A stretch of 64,000 nt of DNA from contig NZ_CANMRA010000001.1 of NCBI RefSeq assembly GCF_947500125.1, positions 228,836 to 292,835 of the forward strand, in the 5' to 3' direction. The first letter of the stretch is position 1. Each line of letters starts with the position of its first letter. The stretch is from an uncultured Kocuria sp. GTDB taxonomy: Bacteria; Actinomycetota; Actinomycetes; Actinomycetales; Micrococcaceae. The notes below the pieces were generated by a model. The model saw nothing but the letters and a program-made list of their open reading frames with translations, made no database searches and was not told the DNA's origin. A program made the translations under genes and the position numbers. Below, piece by piece: positions 1 through 8,262 of this stretch.

Positions 1-2403
1 GCCGCCGTCCGCGCCCCGTCGGCCCCGGGATCCGCGGAGACCGCCGGGCCGCCAGAGGTCCCCGCGAGGGACCGCCGCCCGGTGCGCGCCGTCCTGGGCC
101 TGGCCGGCACGGTCCTCGTGGCGGTCTGGCTGTCCCTGGTGGCCCTGGCCGGTGTCCTCGACGGCGCGGGCTGGGTGCCCGGGACGGTGCTCGCCGCGCT
201 CGTCGTGGTCGCCGCGACCACGACGTCCCGGGCGCTCCGGCTGCCGGGCGTGCTGGCGCCCCTGTTCGGCGCCGGCGCCCTGGTGCTCGTGCTCACGGTG
301 CTGTTCCTGCGCGAGCCCGCGCTGCTCGGCCTCGTCCCCACCCCCGGGAGCCTGGCCCTCGCCGCGGAGCTGTGGCGGGAGGCCGCCGGGGTCGCCGCGG
401 AGCGGCCCGCCCCGTACCCGGAGGCCGTGGCGCTCGCGTTCGTCGCGGCCCTCGCAACGGGCCTCGTGGCCCTGTTCGTGGACACCGTGCTCGTGGCGCT
501 GCGGCTGCCGGGAGTCAGCGCGCTCGGCGTGCTGGCGCTGCTGGCGGTGCCCGCCCTGGTGCTCCCGGAGAGCGTGGGTGCCGCCGGGACGGCCGCCGCC
601 GTGCTCGCCGCCCTGGTCCTGCTCGGCGGCGGACGGCGCTTCGGCGCGGTGCGGGAGCCCCGCACCGCCGCGGCGCCGGGCAGCTGGCCGCGGGCCCTCG
701 TGGTGGGCGCCGGCGTGCTCGCCGTGACCCTGCTGGTCCCGGGCCTGGTGCCCGGCTTCGTCAACGGGGCGTTCCCGCAGGGCAGCGGCCTGGCCGGCGA
801 GCGCGCCTCCGGGGTGGGCCCCCTGCGGGCCGTGGGCCAGGACCTGCGCGCCGCGGAGCAGCTGCCGCGCCTCGAGTACACGACGAGCACGGGCGAGCCC
901 GAGCTGCTGCGGGTGCTGACCCTGGCCGACTTCTCCGGCGCGGAGTGGTTCCCGGACGCCACCGGGCTGGACCCCGGGCTCGACGACCTCGGGCCCACCG
1001 CGCTCCAGCCGGTGGGCGAGGGCCCCGAGCGCACCACCGCCGTGGAGCTGCGGGACTGGTCGGAGCGCTGGCTGCCGCTGCCGTGGGCGCCCGTGGACGT
1101 GGCGGAGCTCGAGGACGGCGACTGGGCCTGGAGCCCCCGGGACCTCACCGTGCACGGGGAGCAGGTCCCGCCGGAGGGCGCCGCCTACGAGGTCCGCTCG
1201 ATCGCGCCCGAGCCCACGTCCGCACGGCTGCGCGAGGCCCCCGCCGCGCCGGAGACCCCGGAGCTCGCCCCCTACCTCGAACTGCCCGCCGAGACCCCGG
1301 CCGCCCTCCGGGACGCCGCCCGGGAGCGGGCCGGCGACGCTCCCACGGCCTTCGACCAGGCCCTGGCCCTGCAGGAGTGGCTGCGCTCCGAGGAGTTCCG
1401 CTACGACGTGGACGCCCCGCTCGAGCAGGGCTACGACGCCGGCGGCATGGGCTCGCTCGAGGAGTTCCTGGCCGTGCGCACGGGCTACGCCGGGCACTTC
1501 GCCCCGGCGATGGCCGTCATGGCCCGGGAGCTGGGCATTCCCGCCCGCGTGGCGGTCGGCTACCTCCCGGCCGCCGGGCCGGACCCGGCATCAGGGGCAG
1601 CGCCGGACGCCGACGAGCCCTTCGGGGGCGCGGCGGACCCGGGCGCCTTCGCGGTCCTGCCCCGCGACGCGCACGCGTGGCCGGAGCTGTGGTTCGAGGG
1701 CTCCGGGTGGGTGCGCTTCGAGCCGACCCCCGGCACGGGCGACCTCCCCGGCTACGCCGCCGAGGGGTCCCAGGACGGGGAGGGACAGTCCCAGGAGGGC
1801 GAGGGCACCGCGGAGCCCACCGGCGCACCGACCGACGCCCCCACCCCGGCGAGCACGGCGGACAGCTCCGAGACGGACGCACCCTCGGCCGAGCCGACGG
1901 CCGTGCCGACCCCGGAGGCCTCCGCCGCGCCGGCGCCCGAGGAGGACGCGGAGCCGGCGGTGTGGCCGGCCTGGCTCGCCGGCGGGCTGACCGCCGCGCT
2001 GCTGGCCGTGCTGGCCGCGCTCCCCCGGCTCCTCCGGTCCAGGCGGCGCCGGCGCCGCCTGCGGGTCCTGGGCGACGAGGGGGTCCCGGCGGCGCAGCGG
2101 GCCCTGGCGGGGTGGGCGGAGGTCGAGGACCTCGCGGTCGACCACGGGGTGGGCCGCGCCGCCGCCGAGACGCCCCGGGCGTTCGTCGACCGGCTCGGCG
2201 CGGCGGTCCCGGCGGCCGCCGCGCCTCTGGGCCGCCTCGGCCGGGACGTCGAGCGGGCCCTCTACGCGCCGGGCACCGCGGCGTGGTCGCCCGAGGCCAG
2301 CCCGGAGGACGTCACGGCGCTGCAGGCGGGTCTGGCCGAGCGCGGCGGACCCGGTGCGAGGCGCGCCCGATGGCTGCCCCGCTCCAGGAGGACCCGTCGC
2401 TGA
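1..2403 (+). CDS. Transglutaminase-like (TgpA-type) membrane protein, 5' partial
   Basis: The reading frame is open from the first base, so the true start may lie outside the window; the first GTG inside is at 82. About six hydrophobic segments fill the first ~220 residues. A periplasmic transglutaminase-like core follows at ~400-560 (numbered from GTG 82), then a Thr/Ala/Pro-rich linker (~570-630), a last membrane helix (~635-655) and a cytoplasmic tail with a DUF4129-like helical end. The His motif DAHAWPELWF and the end motif FEPTPG are present. The position normally holding the catalytic Cys (GYC..FA in the family) reads GYAGHFA here, so residue 470 is Ala. In actinobacteria this family usually follows AAA-ATPase (MoxR) and DUF58 genes; those would lie to the left. 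Enzymatic activity is doubtful; a scaffold role is inferred. Confidence 0.85.
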   Translation, partial: AAVRAPSAPGSAETAGPPEVPARDRRPVRAVLGLAGTVLVAVWLSLVALAGVLDGAGWVPGTVLAALVVVAATTTSRALRLPGVLAPLFGAGALVLVLTVLFLREPALLGLVPTPGSLALAAELWREAAGVAAERPAPYPEAVALAFVAALATGLVALFVDTVLVALRLPGVSALGVLALLAVPALVLPESVGAAGTAAAVLAALVLLGGGRRFGAVREPRTAAAPGSWPRALVVGAGVLAVTLLVPGLVPGFVNGAFPQGSGLAGERASGVGPLRAVGQDLRAAEQLPRLEYTTSTGEPELLRVLTLADFSGAEWFPDATGLDPGLDDLGPTALQPVGEGPERTTAVELRDWSERWLPLPWAPVDVAELEDGDWAWSPRDLTVHGEQVPPEGAAYEVRSIAPEPTSARLREAPAAPETPELAPYLELPAETPAALRDAARERAGDAPTAFDQALALQEWLRSEEFRYDVDAPLEQGYDAGGMGSLEEFLAVRTGYAGHFAPAMAVMARELGIPARVAVGYLPAAGPDPASGAAPDADEPFGGAADPGAFAVLPRDAHAWPELWFEGSGWVRFEPTPGTGDLPGYAAEGSQDGEGQSQEGEGTAEPTGAPTDAPTPASTADSSETDAPSAEPTAVPTPEASAAPAPEEDAEPAVWPAWLAGGLTAALLAVLAALPRLLRSRRRRRRLRVLGDEGVPAAQRALAGWAEVEDLAVDHGVGRAAAETPRAFVDRLGAAVPAAAAPLGRLGRDVERALYAPGTAAWSPEASPEDVTALQAGLAERGGPGARRARWLPRSRRTRR

Positions 2404-2556
2404 CCTCGGCCCGACGCGGCGCAGACCTGGCACGACTCGGCGCTGACCCGGCACGACCGAGTCCCCCGTGTACTCGCACTTCCCCTGGATCGATCGGGGG
2501 GGGGAACTGCACGCACACGGGGGACTCGGCGCTGTGAGGGACCGGAGGACGTGGAG

Positions 2557-3006
2557 TCACCACTGGTAGTCGAGGAACTTCCCGTCGAAAGTCACCACCA
2601 CGCGGTCGCCGTCCGGGTCGGGGCGGCGGGAGACGTCGACCCGGAAGTTGATCGCGCTCATGATCCCGTCGCCGAACTCCTCGTGGATGAGCTCCTTGAG
2701 GGCCGGCCCGTAGACGGAGAGCGCCTCGACGAAGCGGTAGACCGTGGGGTCCGTCATCAGCGCCGGGTCGCTGCCGCGGGACGGCTGCTGTTGCAGGCTC
2801 TCGGCGACCGTCCCGTCCAGCCCCAGGAGGTCGCAGACCTGCCGGGCCTGCTCCGGGGTCATGGGGTGCTGCCCCAGCAGGGCGGCGGTCGTCCAGACGT
2901 GCGGGGCGCCGATCTCGTCGGCGATCTCGCGCCAGGACAGGCCGCGGCGCACCCGCGCCGCGACCACGAGCTCGGCGGCGCTGGACTTGGACAGGATCGG
3001 GTTCAT
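2557..3006 (-). CDS. cynS: Cyanate hydratase (cyanase)
   Basis: 149 aa, normal cyanase length. It converts cyanate plus bicarbonate to ammonia and CO2 via carbamate. The N-terminal helical domain (~1-75) is followed by the catalytic domain. The Arg and Glu of YRFVEAL and the Ser of MSAINF match E. coli R96, E99 and S122 by family knowledge. The ATG at 3006 is preceded by GAGGAG at good spacing; an in-frame ATG at 3126 would add 40 repeat-derived residues and is not used. It lies downstream of a formate/nitrite-type channel on the same strand, with a 219-bp repeat-containing gap, which suggests import and use of a small anion as nitrogen source. Convergent with the preceding transglutaminase-like gene. 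Confidence 0.95.
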   Translation of the reverse strand: MNPILSKSSAAELVVAARVRRGLSWREIADEIGAPHVWTTAALLGQHPMTPEQARQVCDLLGLDGTVAESLQQQPSRGSDPALMTDPTVYRFVEALSVYGPALKELIHEEFGDGIMSAINFRVDVSRRPDPDGDRVVVTFDGKFLDYQW

Positions 3007-3014
3007 ACGGGACT

Positions 3015-3175
3015 CCTCGGGACGACGGCGAACAGGGCGGAAGATCGGCGAACAAGCCGGAAGAACGGCGAACAGGCCGGGACGACAGCGAGCAGATCCG
3101 AAGCACGCCGACCGGGTCGGAAGCACGGCGACCAGAGCGGGACGACGGCGAGCCGGCCGGGAAACGCGTCGCCGG
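3015..3175. repeat. Degenerate ~20-bp tandem repeats upstream of cynS
   Basis: About seven imperfect units of 19-21 bp, of the type GGAAGAACGGCGAACAGGCC, fill most of the gap between cynS and the FNT channel gene. Units differ at several positions, so this is not a CRISPR (no spacers) and not a clean microsatellite. Similar but unrelated repeat blocks occur in other gene-end spaces of this window. Confidence 0.7.
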
Positions 3176-3225
3176 CCACCCGCAAGCGTGACGAGCGGCG
3201 GGGCCCGGGCGCCGGGATCCCCTGC

Positions 3226-4068
3226 TCACGCGACGGGGACGCGGTCCTCCTGCGGGACCGGGCGGGCCCGGGAGGCCCCGGTGCGGGCGTGGGTGGCGTA
3301 GAGGGTGAGCCCCACGAAGGTCAGTCCGCCCACGAGGTTGCCGAGCACGGTGGGGATCTCGTTCCACACCAGGTAGTCCATGACAGAGAAGTCGCCGCCG
3401 AGCAGCAGTCCGGAGGGGAACAGGAACATGTTGACGATCGAGTGCTCGAAGCCCATGTAGAAGAAGAGCATGATGGGCATCCACATCGCGATCACCTTGC
3501 CGGAGACGCTCGTGGACATCATCGCGGCGACCACCCCGGTGGAGACCATCCAGTTGCACAGCACGGCGCGGACGAACAGCGTGAGCATCCCGGCGGCGCC
3601 GAATTCGGCGTAGCCGACGGTCCGGCCCTCGCCGATCGAGCCGATGGCCTGGCCGACCTCGTCGGGCGGGGTGGAGAAGCCGTAGGTGAAGATGATCGCC
3701 ATCAGGACGGCCACGGTGAACGCTCCGGCGAAGTTCCCGGTGAACACGAGGCCCCAGTTGCGCAGCATCGAGCGGACGGTGACGCCCGGCCGCTTGTCGA
3801 TGAGCGCGAGCGGCACCAGGGTGAACACGCCGGTCAGGAGGTCGAAGCCCAGCAGGTACAGCAGGCAGAACCCGACCGGGAAGAGCACGGCCCCGAGCAG
3901 CGGCTGGCCCGTCCGCACGGTGACGGTGACGGCGAACGCCGCGGCGAGCGCGAGGATGGCGCCGGCCATGAACGCCCTGATGAGGGTGTCGCGGGTGGAC
4001 ATGAAGACCTTCGCCTCTCCGGCGTCGATCATCTTCGTGACGAAGTCTGCGGGCAGCACGTAGGACAT
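3226..4068 (-). CDS. Formate/nitrite transporter (FNT/FocA) family channel
   Basis: 280 aa with about six membrane helices, typical of the pentameric FNT anion channels that move formate, nitrite or hydrosulfide. The N-terminus carries the family-like helix before TM1 (MIDAGEAKVFMS), and mid-protein helices contain the GNFAGAF segment that matches the FNT pore loop. The ATG at 4068 is preceded by GGAG; the open frame upstream of it has no family similarity. It sits just upstream of cynS on the same strand, so nitrite or cyanate are the most attractive substrates. That is inference; the sequence alone does not choose. Confidence 0.88.
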   Translation of the reverse strand: MSYVLPADFVTKMIDAGEAKVFMSTRDTLIRAFMAGAILALAAAFAVTVTVRTGQPLLGAVLFPVGFCLLYLLGFDLLTGVFTLVPLALIDKRPGVTVRSMLRNWGLVFTGNFAGAFTVAVLMAIIFTYGFSTPPDEVGQAIGSIGEGRTVGYAEFGAAGMLTLFVRAVLCNWMVSTGVVAAMMSTSVSGKVIAMWMPIMLFFYMGFEHSIVNMFLFPSGLLLGGDFSVMDYLVWNEIPTVLGNLVGGLTFVGLTLYATHARTGASRARPVPQEDRVPVA

Positions 4069-4276
4069 GGCATGGCTCCGTTGCTTGACGGACGGGAGGA
4101 CGCCGGGGCCCGCGCCGCACGTGCCCGGATCCCGGCACGTCCGAGTCTGGCCGGGCGATGTTTCCGCACCGTGTCGCCGTCCGCGCCCCCTGGTCAACTC
4201 GGCCTCACCGGGGCGGGGCCCGCGTGTGAGGTCCGCCGGCGTCGCTGTGACCGGGCCGGACCGGAGGGGCCCGCCG

Positions 4277-5266
4277 CTACCCCTTGCGGGCTGCCAGCAC
4301 CGTCTCGTAGAGCTCCCGCTTGCCCACGCCCGTGCGCGCGGCCACGCGGCCGGCGGCGTCCTTGAGCCGGGTCCCGGCGGCCACGAGCGCCTCGACCTCG
4401 GCCACGAGGTCCTCGGGCCGGGCGGCCTCGGGGGCGGGGGCGCCGGCGACGACGACGGCGATCTCCCCGCGCACCTGCCCCTGCCCGCACCACTCGACGA
4501 GCTCGGCGAGCGAGCCCCGCACGACCTCCTCGTGCAGCTTGGTGAGCTCCCGGGCCACGACCGCCCGGCGGCCGGCCCCGAACGCGTCCCGCAGCGCGGT
4601 GAGCATGACCTCGAGCCGGTGCGGGGCCTCGTAGAAGACCATGGTGCGCCGCTCGCCGTCGAGCTCGGCCAGCCGGGTGGCGCGCTCCGAGGACTTCCGC
4701 GGCAGGAAGCCCTCGAACGTGAACCGGTCCGTGGGCAGCCCGGACACGGCCAGGGCCATGAGCACCGCCGAGGGGCCGGGGATCGCAGTGACGGTCAGGC
4801 CCTCGGCGGCCGCGGCCTCCGCGAGCCGGTAGCCGGGGTCGGAGACGGTGGGCATCCCGGCGTCGGAGAGGACCAGCACGGTGCCGCCGGCGCGGACGGC
4901 GTCGAGCAGCTCCGCGACCCGACCGGCCTCGTTGTGCTCGTGGTGGGTGAGCACCCGCCCGCGCGTGGTGACCCCGAGCCCGGCGGTGAGCCGGCGCAGC
5001 CGCCGGGTGTCCTCGACGGCGAGCACGTCCGCCGTCTCGAGGGCCGTCCGCAGCCGGGGCGGCGCGTCGCCGAGGTTGCCGATCGGGGTGCCCGCCAGGA
5101 CCACCTGCCCGGGGCCCGCGGCGTCCCCTGCGGAATCACTGCCGGAGTCACCGCCGGAGTCACCGTCGGAGTCACCACTGGAGCCGCCCTCGAAGTCCGT
5201 GTCGGAGTCGGCGGGAGCGTCCATGTGAGCGTCGGCGGGGGCGTCGTCGTGGGGTTCCGTGTGCAC
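4277..5266 (-). CDS. rsmI: 16S rRNA 2'-O-methyltransferase RsmI
   Basis: 329 aa. Methylates the ribose of C1402 in the decoding centre using SAM. The tetrapyrrole-methylase fold starts around residue 52 with LAGTPIGNLGD, then SDAGMPTVSDPGYRL, IPGPSAV and FEGFLPRK, all classic RsmI motifs. The first ~50 residues are an acidic Gly/Ser/Asp stretch built from GDSGG-type repeats, an unusual extension. Start is GTG 5266; ATG 5224 is an alternative. A TAGAGT box lies 6 nt upstream of the GTG, indicating a leaderless transcript. Divergent from the protein mannosyltransferase, as in Mycobacterium. Confidence 0.93.
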   Translation of the reverse strand: MHTEPHDDAPADAHMDAPADSDTDFEGGSSGDSDGDSGGDSGSDSAGDAAGPGQVVLAGTPIGNLGDAPPRLRTALETADVLAVEDTRRLRRLTAGLGVTTRGRVLTHHEHNEAGRVAELLDAVRAGGTVLVLSDAGMPTVSDPGYRLAEAAAAEGLTVTAIPGPSAVLMALAVSGLPTDRFTFEGFLPRKSSERATRLAELDGERRTMVFYEAPHRLEVMLTALRDAFGAGRRAVVARELTKLHEEVVRGSLAELVEWCGQGQVRGEIAVVVAGAPAPEAARPEDLVAEVEALVAAGTRLKDAAGRVAARTGVGKRELYETVLAARKG

Positions 5267-5344
5267 GGGTCCACTCTACGGCGCACCCCGCGGGGCTCCC
5301 CCAGGGGTCGGCGGGCGGTGGGACGCGTCCCCTACGATGACACC
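5267..5344. promoter_or_regulatory. Divergent leaderless promoters of rsmI and the mannosyltransferase
   Basis: On the plus strand TACGAT (5333-5338) ends 6 nt before the GTG at 5345. On the minus strand TAGAGT (5271-5276 region read in reverse) lies 6 nt before the rsmI GTG. This spacing places the transcription start on the start codon itself. No convincing -35 hexamers are visible. Confidence 0.55.
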
Positions 5345-6988
5345 GTGAGTTCCTCGGTGCGCGCCCCAGTCCTGGCCCGGGAGCCCCGGCGGGCGGCACC
5401 GGTGGGCACCCTGCGGTCCTCCCTGGCCCCGGACGCCCTGCGGGAGCGCCTGCTGCCGACCCCCGCGGCGGTGGCCCGTCTCGCGTGGCTGGCCCCGCTC
5501 CTGGTGGTCCTGCTCGGCGGGCTGCTGCGCTTCCACCGGCTCTCCCACCCGGACGCGATCGTCTTCGACGAGACCTACTACGTGAAGGACTCCTACTCCC
5601 TGCTGCTGCACGGCTATGAGCGGCAGTGGCCGGAGGGGGCCGACGAGCTGTTCGTGGCGGGCACCCCGCCCGAGGCCCTGAGCACCCCTTCCTACGTGGT
5701 GCACCCGCCGGTCGGGAAGTGGCTCATCGCGTTCGGCATGTGGCTGTTCGGCGCCGAGGACCCCCTGGGATGGCGCTTCTCCGCGGCCCTGATCGGCACG
5801 CTCTCCATCGCGCTGGTGTGCGCCGCCGGATGGCTGCTCTTCCGCTCGGTCACGGTGGCCACGCTGGCAGGGCTGTTCACCGCAGTGGACGGGCTGCACC
5901 TGGTGCAGTCCCGGCTCGCGATGCTGGACGTGTTCCTCATGTTCTTCGTCCTGCTCGCGTTCGTCCTGCTCCTGCTGGACCGGGAGCACGGGCGCCGCCG
6001 CCTGGTCGCCCGGCTGGGCGTGCCCCCGGGCCGCGGCGTCCCGGAGGCGGAGCTGCGGCGCCGCCTGGTGTGGGGGCCGTGGCTCGGCGTGCGCTGGTGG
6101 CGGATCGCGGCGGGCGTGGCCTGCGGGCTCGCGGTCGGGGTGAAGTGGAGCGCCCTGTTCCTGGTGGCCGGGCTGGGGCTGCTCACGGTGCTGTGGGACC
6201 TCAACGCCCGCCGGGTGGCGGGGGTGCGGCGCTGGCTGCCGGCCGGGGTGCTCAAGGACGGCGTGCCCGCGTTCTTCGCGGTCGTCGGGACGGGCCTGGT
6301 GGTCTACGTGGCCACGTGGGCGGGCTGGTTCGCCTCGTCGGACGCCTACGACCGCACCTGGGCGCAGCAGCACCCGGGCGAGGGCCCCCAGTGGCTCCCC
6401 GCACCCCTGCGCTCGCTGTGGGCCTACCACTCCTCCGCCTACGGCTTCCACAGCGGCCTGGGCACCGACCACTCCTACGAGGCGCTGCCCTGGCTGTGGC
6501 TGACCCTGGGCCGGCCCACCTCCTACTTCTACGAGGACCCGGAGCAGGGCACGGCCGGGTGCGCGGTCGAGCACTGCTCGCAGGCGATCCTCAACATCGG
6601 CAATCCGCTCCTGTGGTGGACGGCGATCGCCGCCGTGCTCGTGGCGGCGTGGCTGTGGCTGGTGCGGCGGGACTGGCGCTTCGGGGCGCTGACCGGCGTG
6701 TTCGCGGCCGGGTACCTGCCCTGGTTCCTGTACCCCGAGCGCACCATGTACTACTTCTACGCGCTGCCCGTGCAGCCGGCCCTGATGCTCATGCTCGCGG
6801 GCATGCTCGGCCTGGTCCTGGGCCGGCCCGGGGACACGGTGCGGCGCCGGCGCGCGGGTCTCGCGGTGGTGGGCGTGTTCACGGCCGCGGCGCTGCTGCT
6901 GAGCGCGCACTTCGCGCCGATCTGGTACGCGGAGACCGTCGAGTACGCCCAGTGGCGGGAGCGGATGTGGTTCGCCACCTGGATCTGA
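5345..6988 (+). CDS. Dolichyl-phosphate-mannose protein O-mannosyltransferase (PMT)
   Basis: 547 aa GT39-type multispanning membrane enzyme. It transfers mannose from polyprenyl-phosphate-mannose to secreted proteins during Sec export. After a ~45-residue cytoplasmic segment comes TM1 and the first extracytoplasmic loop with FDETYYVKDSY, which carries the conserved acidic residues (the Asp-Glu of the PMT catalytic motif), then about ten further helices. The HPPVGKWLI motif and the late loop with YHSSAYGFHSGL match the family. Start GTG 5345 is leaderless. Its partners, secreted lipoproteins and proteases, are present in this window. Convergent with the DUF1461 gene 27 bp downstream. Confidence 0.92.
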   Translation: MSSSVRAPVLAREPRRAAPVGTLRSSLAPDALRERLLPTPAAVARLAWLAPLLVVLLGGLLRFHRLSHPDAIVFDETYYVKDSYSLLLHGYERQWPEGADELFVAGTPPEALSTPSYVVHPPVGKWLIAFGMWLFGAEDPLGWRFSAALIGTLSIALVCAAGWLLFRSVTVATLAGLFTAVDGLHLVQSRLAMLDVFLMFFVLLAFVLLLLDREHGRRRLVARLGVPPGRGVPEAELRRRLVWGPWLGVRWWRIAAGVACGLAVGVKWSALFLVAGLGLLTVLWDLNARRVAGVRRWLPAGVLKDGVPAFFAVVGTGLVVYVATWAGWFASSDAYDRTWAQQHPGEGPQWLPAPLRSLWAYHSSAYGFHSGLGTDHSYEALPWLWLTLGRPTSYFYEDPEQGTAGCAVEHCSQAILNIGNPLLWWTAIAAVLVAAWLWLVRRDWRFGALTGVFAAGYLPWFLYPERTMYYFYALPVQPALMLMLAGMLGLVLGRPGDTVRRRRAGLAVVGVFTAAALLLSAHFAPIWYAETVEYAQWRERMWFATWI

Positions 6989-7015
6989 TCCACCGCGCCC
7001 GGCTCGGCGGCCCGC

Positions 7016-8062
7016 TCAGCGCCCGGCCAGCCGCCGCTTGAGCTCCTGCCGCCGGCGCACCCGGTCGAGGGCCCGGTGCCGGCGGAAGGCGGTGGGCCAG
7101 GTGGCGATCATGACCGCGAGCGCCCCCAGGAGGGCGAGCCCGGCCACCGCGATCGCCGCGTCCACCCAGAACTGGGTGGGGTACAGGCGGATGAGGGTGT
7201 CCGAGGCCCGGAACGTCCAGGACCCGTCCGCGAAGAACAGGGAGTGGAACAGCGCGAAGAACTGCTGCCAGCCGAGCACCGCGGCGACCGCCAGGGCGAC
7301 CAGCAGCGCCACGGTCAGCCACGAGCCGAAGAACAGGGCCCCCGACGCGGCCCCCGGCGCCTTCGCCCGCAGGTACAGGCACGAGACGATGCCGAGCAGC
7401 GCCAGGACCGCGACCACGGCCAGGGCGCTCTGCAGCACGATCTTCACATCGGTCATGTGCGCGACCTCGGAGCCCAGGAACAGCTGGGCGCCGTCCGTGT
7501 CCTGCAGCCCGCCGAGGAAACCCGACGGAGCCCAGTTCATGACGTAGTCCAGTCCGTAGGACCCGAAGACCATCCGCTCCTCGGTGGAGAAGCCGTAGGA
7601 GTCCGCCGGGAAGCCCGGGCGGTGGTACTCCGCCCACAGGAACAGGGGCGTGGCCACGGCGCGCACCCCCGCGGCCAGCAGCGCGAGCGGGAGCACGAGC
7701 ACCAGGAAGACCTGCTGCAGCCGCGGCAGCCGCGGCTCGTCCGCCAGGGCGTCCCGGCGCAGCGCGGCCCGGCGGCGGGCCTCCTCGTCCGGGTCGTCGT
7801 CCCCCGCGGCCTCGGCGGCACCGATGGCGCGGGACCCCCCGCCGGTGCGGCCGGGCGTCCGGCGCCGTCCGGCGCCGCGGCCCTCGCCGTGCTCGCTGCG
7901 GCCGGCGTCGTCGTGCTCGTCGGACGGGTCGTCGTCGTGCGCGGTGTCCGCGGGGACGACGGCGGGGAGCAGGCCCGTCCACACGGGTTCCTCACGCCGG
8001 TCTTCGTCCGCGGGCGGCTCGGCCTGCTGCCAGGGGGCCTTGTCGTTGCTGGGGGTGGCCAC
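7016..8062 (-). CDS. TIGR01906/DUF1461 family integral membrane protein
   Basis: 348 aa. The first ~110 residues are charged and probably disordered (many Asp, Glu, Arg). Five hydrophobic segments follow: one near 118-140, a long external loop with ADSYGFSTEERM and YVMNWAPSGFLGGL, and four helices ~195-320, then a basic tail. This arrangement matches the TIGR01906 family of unknown function. Start GTG 8062 is chosen because GAAGGA lies 8 nt upstream; the open frame continues further but without a better site. A TAGGAT box (8128-8133, minus strand) could drive it with a ~60-nt leader. Confidence 0.8.
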   Translation of the reverse strand: MATPSNDKAPWQQAEPPADEDRREEPVWTGLLPAVVPADTAHDDDPSDEHDDAGRSEHGEGRGAGRRRTPGRTGGGSRAIGAAEAAGDDDPDEEARRRAALRRDALADEPRLPRLQQVFLVLVLPLALLAAGVRAVATPLFLWAEYHRPGFPADSYGFSTEERMVFGSYGLDYVMNWAPSGFLGGLQDTDGAQLFLGSEVAHMTDVKIVLQSALAVVAVLALLGIVSCLYLRAKAPGAASGALFFGSWLTVALLVALAVAAVLGWQQFFALFHSLFFADGSWTFRASDTLIRLYPTQFWVDAAIAVAGLALLGALAVMIATWPTAFRRHRALDRVRRRQELKRRLAGR

Positions 8063-8127
8063 GGGCGGGTCCTTCGGTCGGTGGGGTTCGGGGGTCCGGG
8101 CGGGCGGGTCCGCTCCGGCCGGTCCCG

Positions 8128-8133
8128 ATCCTA
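8128..8133 (-). promoter_or_regulatory. Putative -10 box for the DUF1461 gene
   Basis: TAGGAT on the minus strand, about 60 nt before the GTG at 8062. The rest of the 8063-8262 gap is GC-rich with repeated AGGAGCTC-like words and no gene. Confidence 0.35.
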
Positions 8134-8262
8134 CCCACCGCCGACGCGGCTCCTCCCCCACCGGCCTCCCCACGTGCCCTCCCCACCGGCTCCTCCGCCA
8201 GGAGCTCTACGCCGGGAGCTCAGCAGGAGCCCGGCGGGAGCCAGCGGCTCAGCCGCCGAGAC

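Noticed and set aside
2496..2504. G9 run as a phase-variable switch
   Set aside because: It lies in the space between convergent gene ends, away from any promoter or start.
372..2537. A 721-codon frame overlapping the transglutaminase-like gene
   Set aside because: Arg/Gly-rich shadow in another frame; the first frame has helices and family motifs.
3015..3175. CRISPR array
   Set aside because: Units are contiguous and degenerate, with no spacers and no cas genes in the window.
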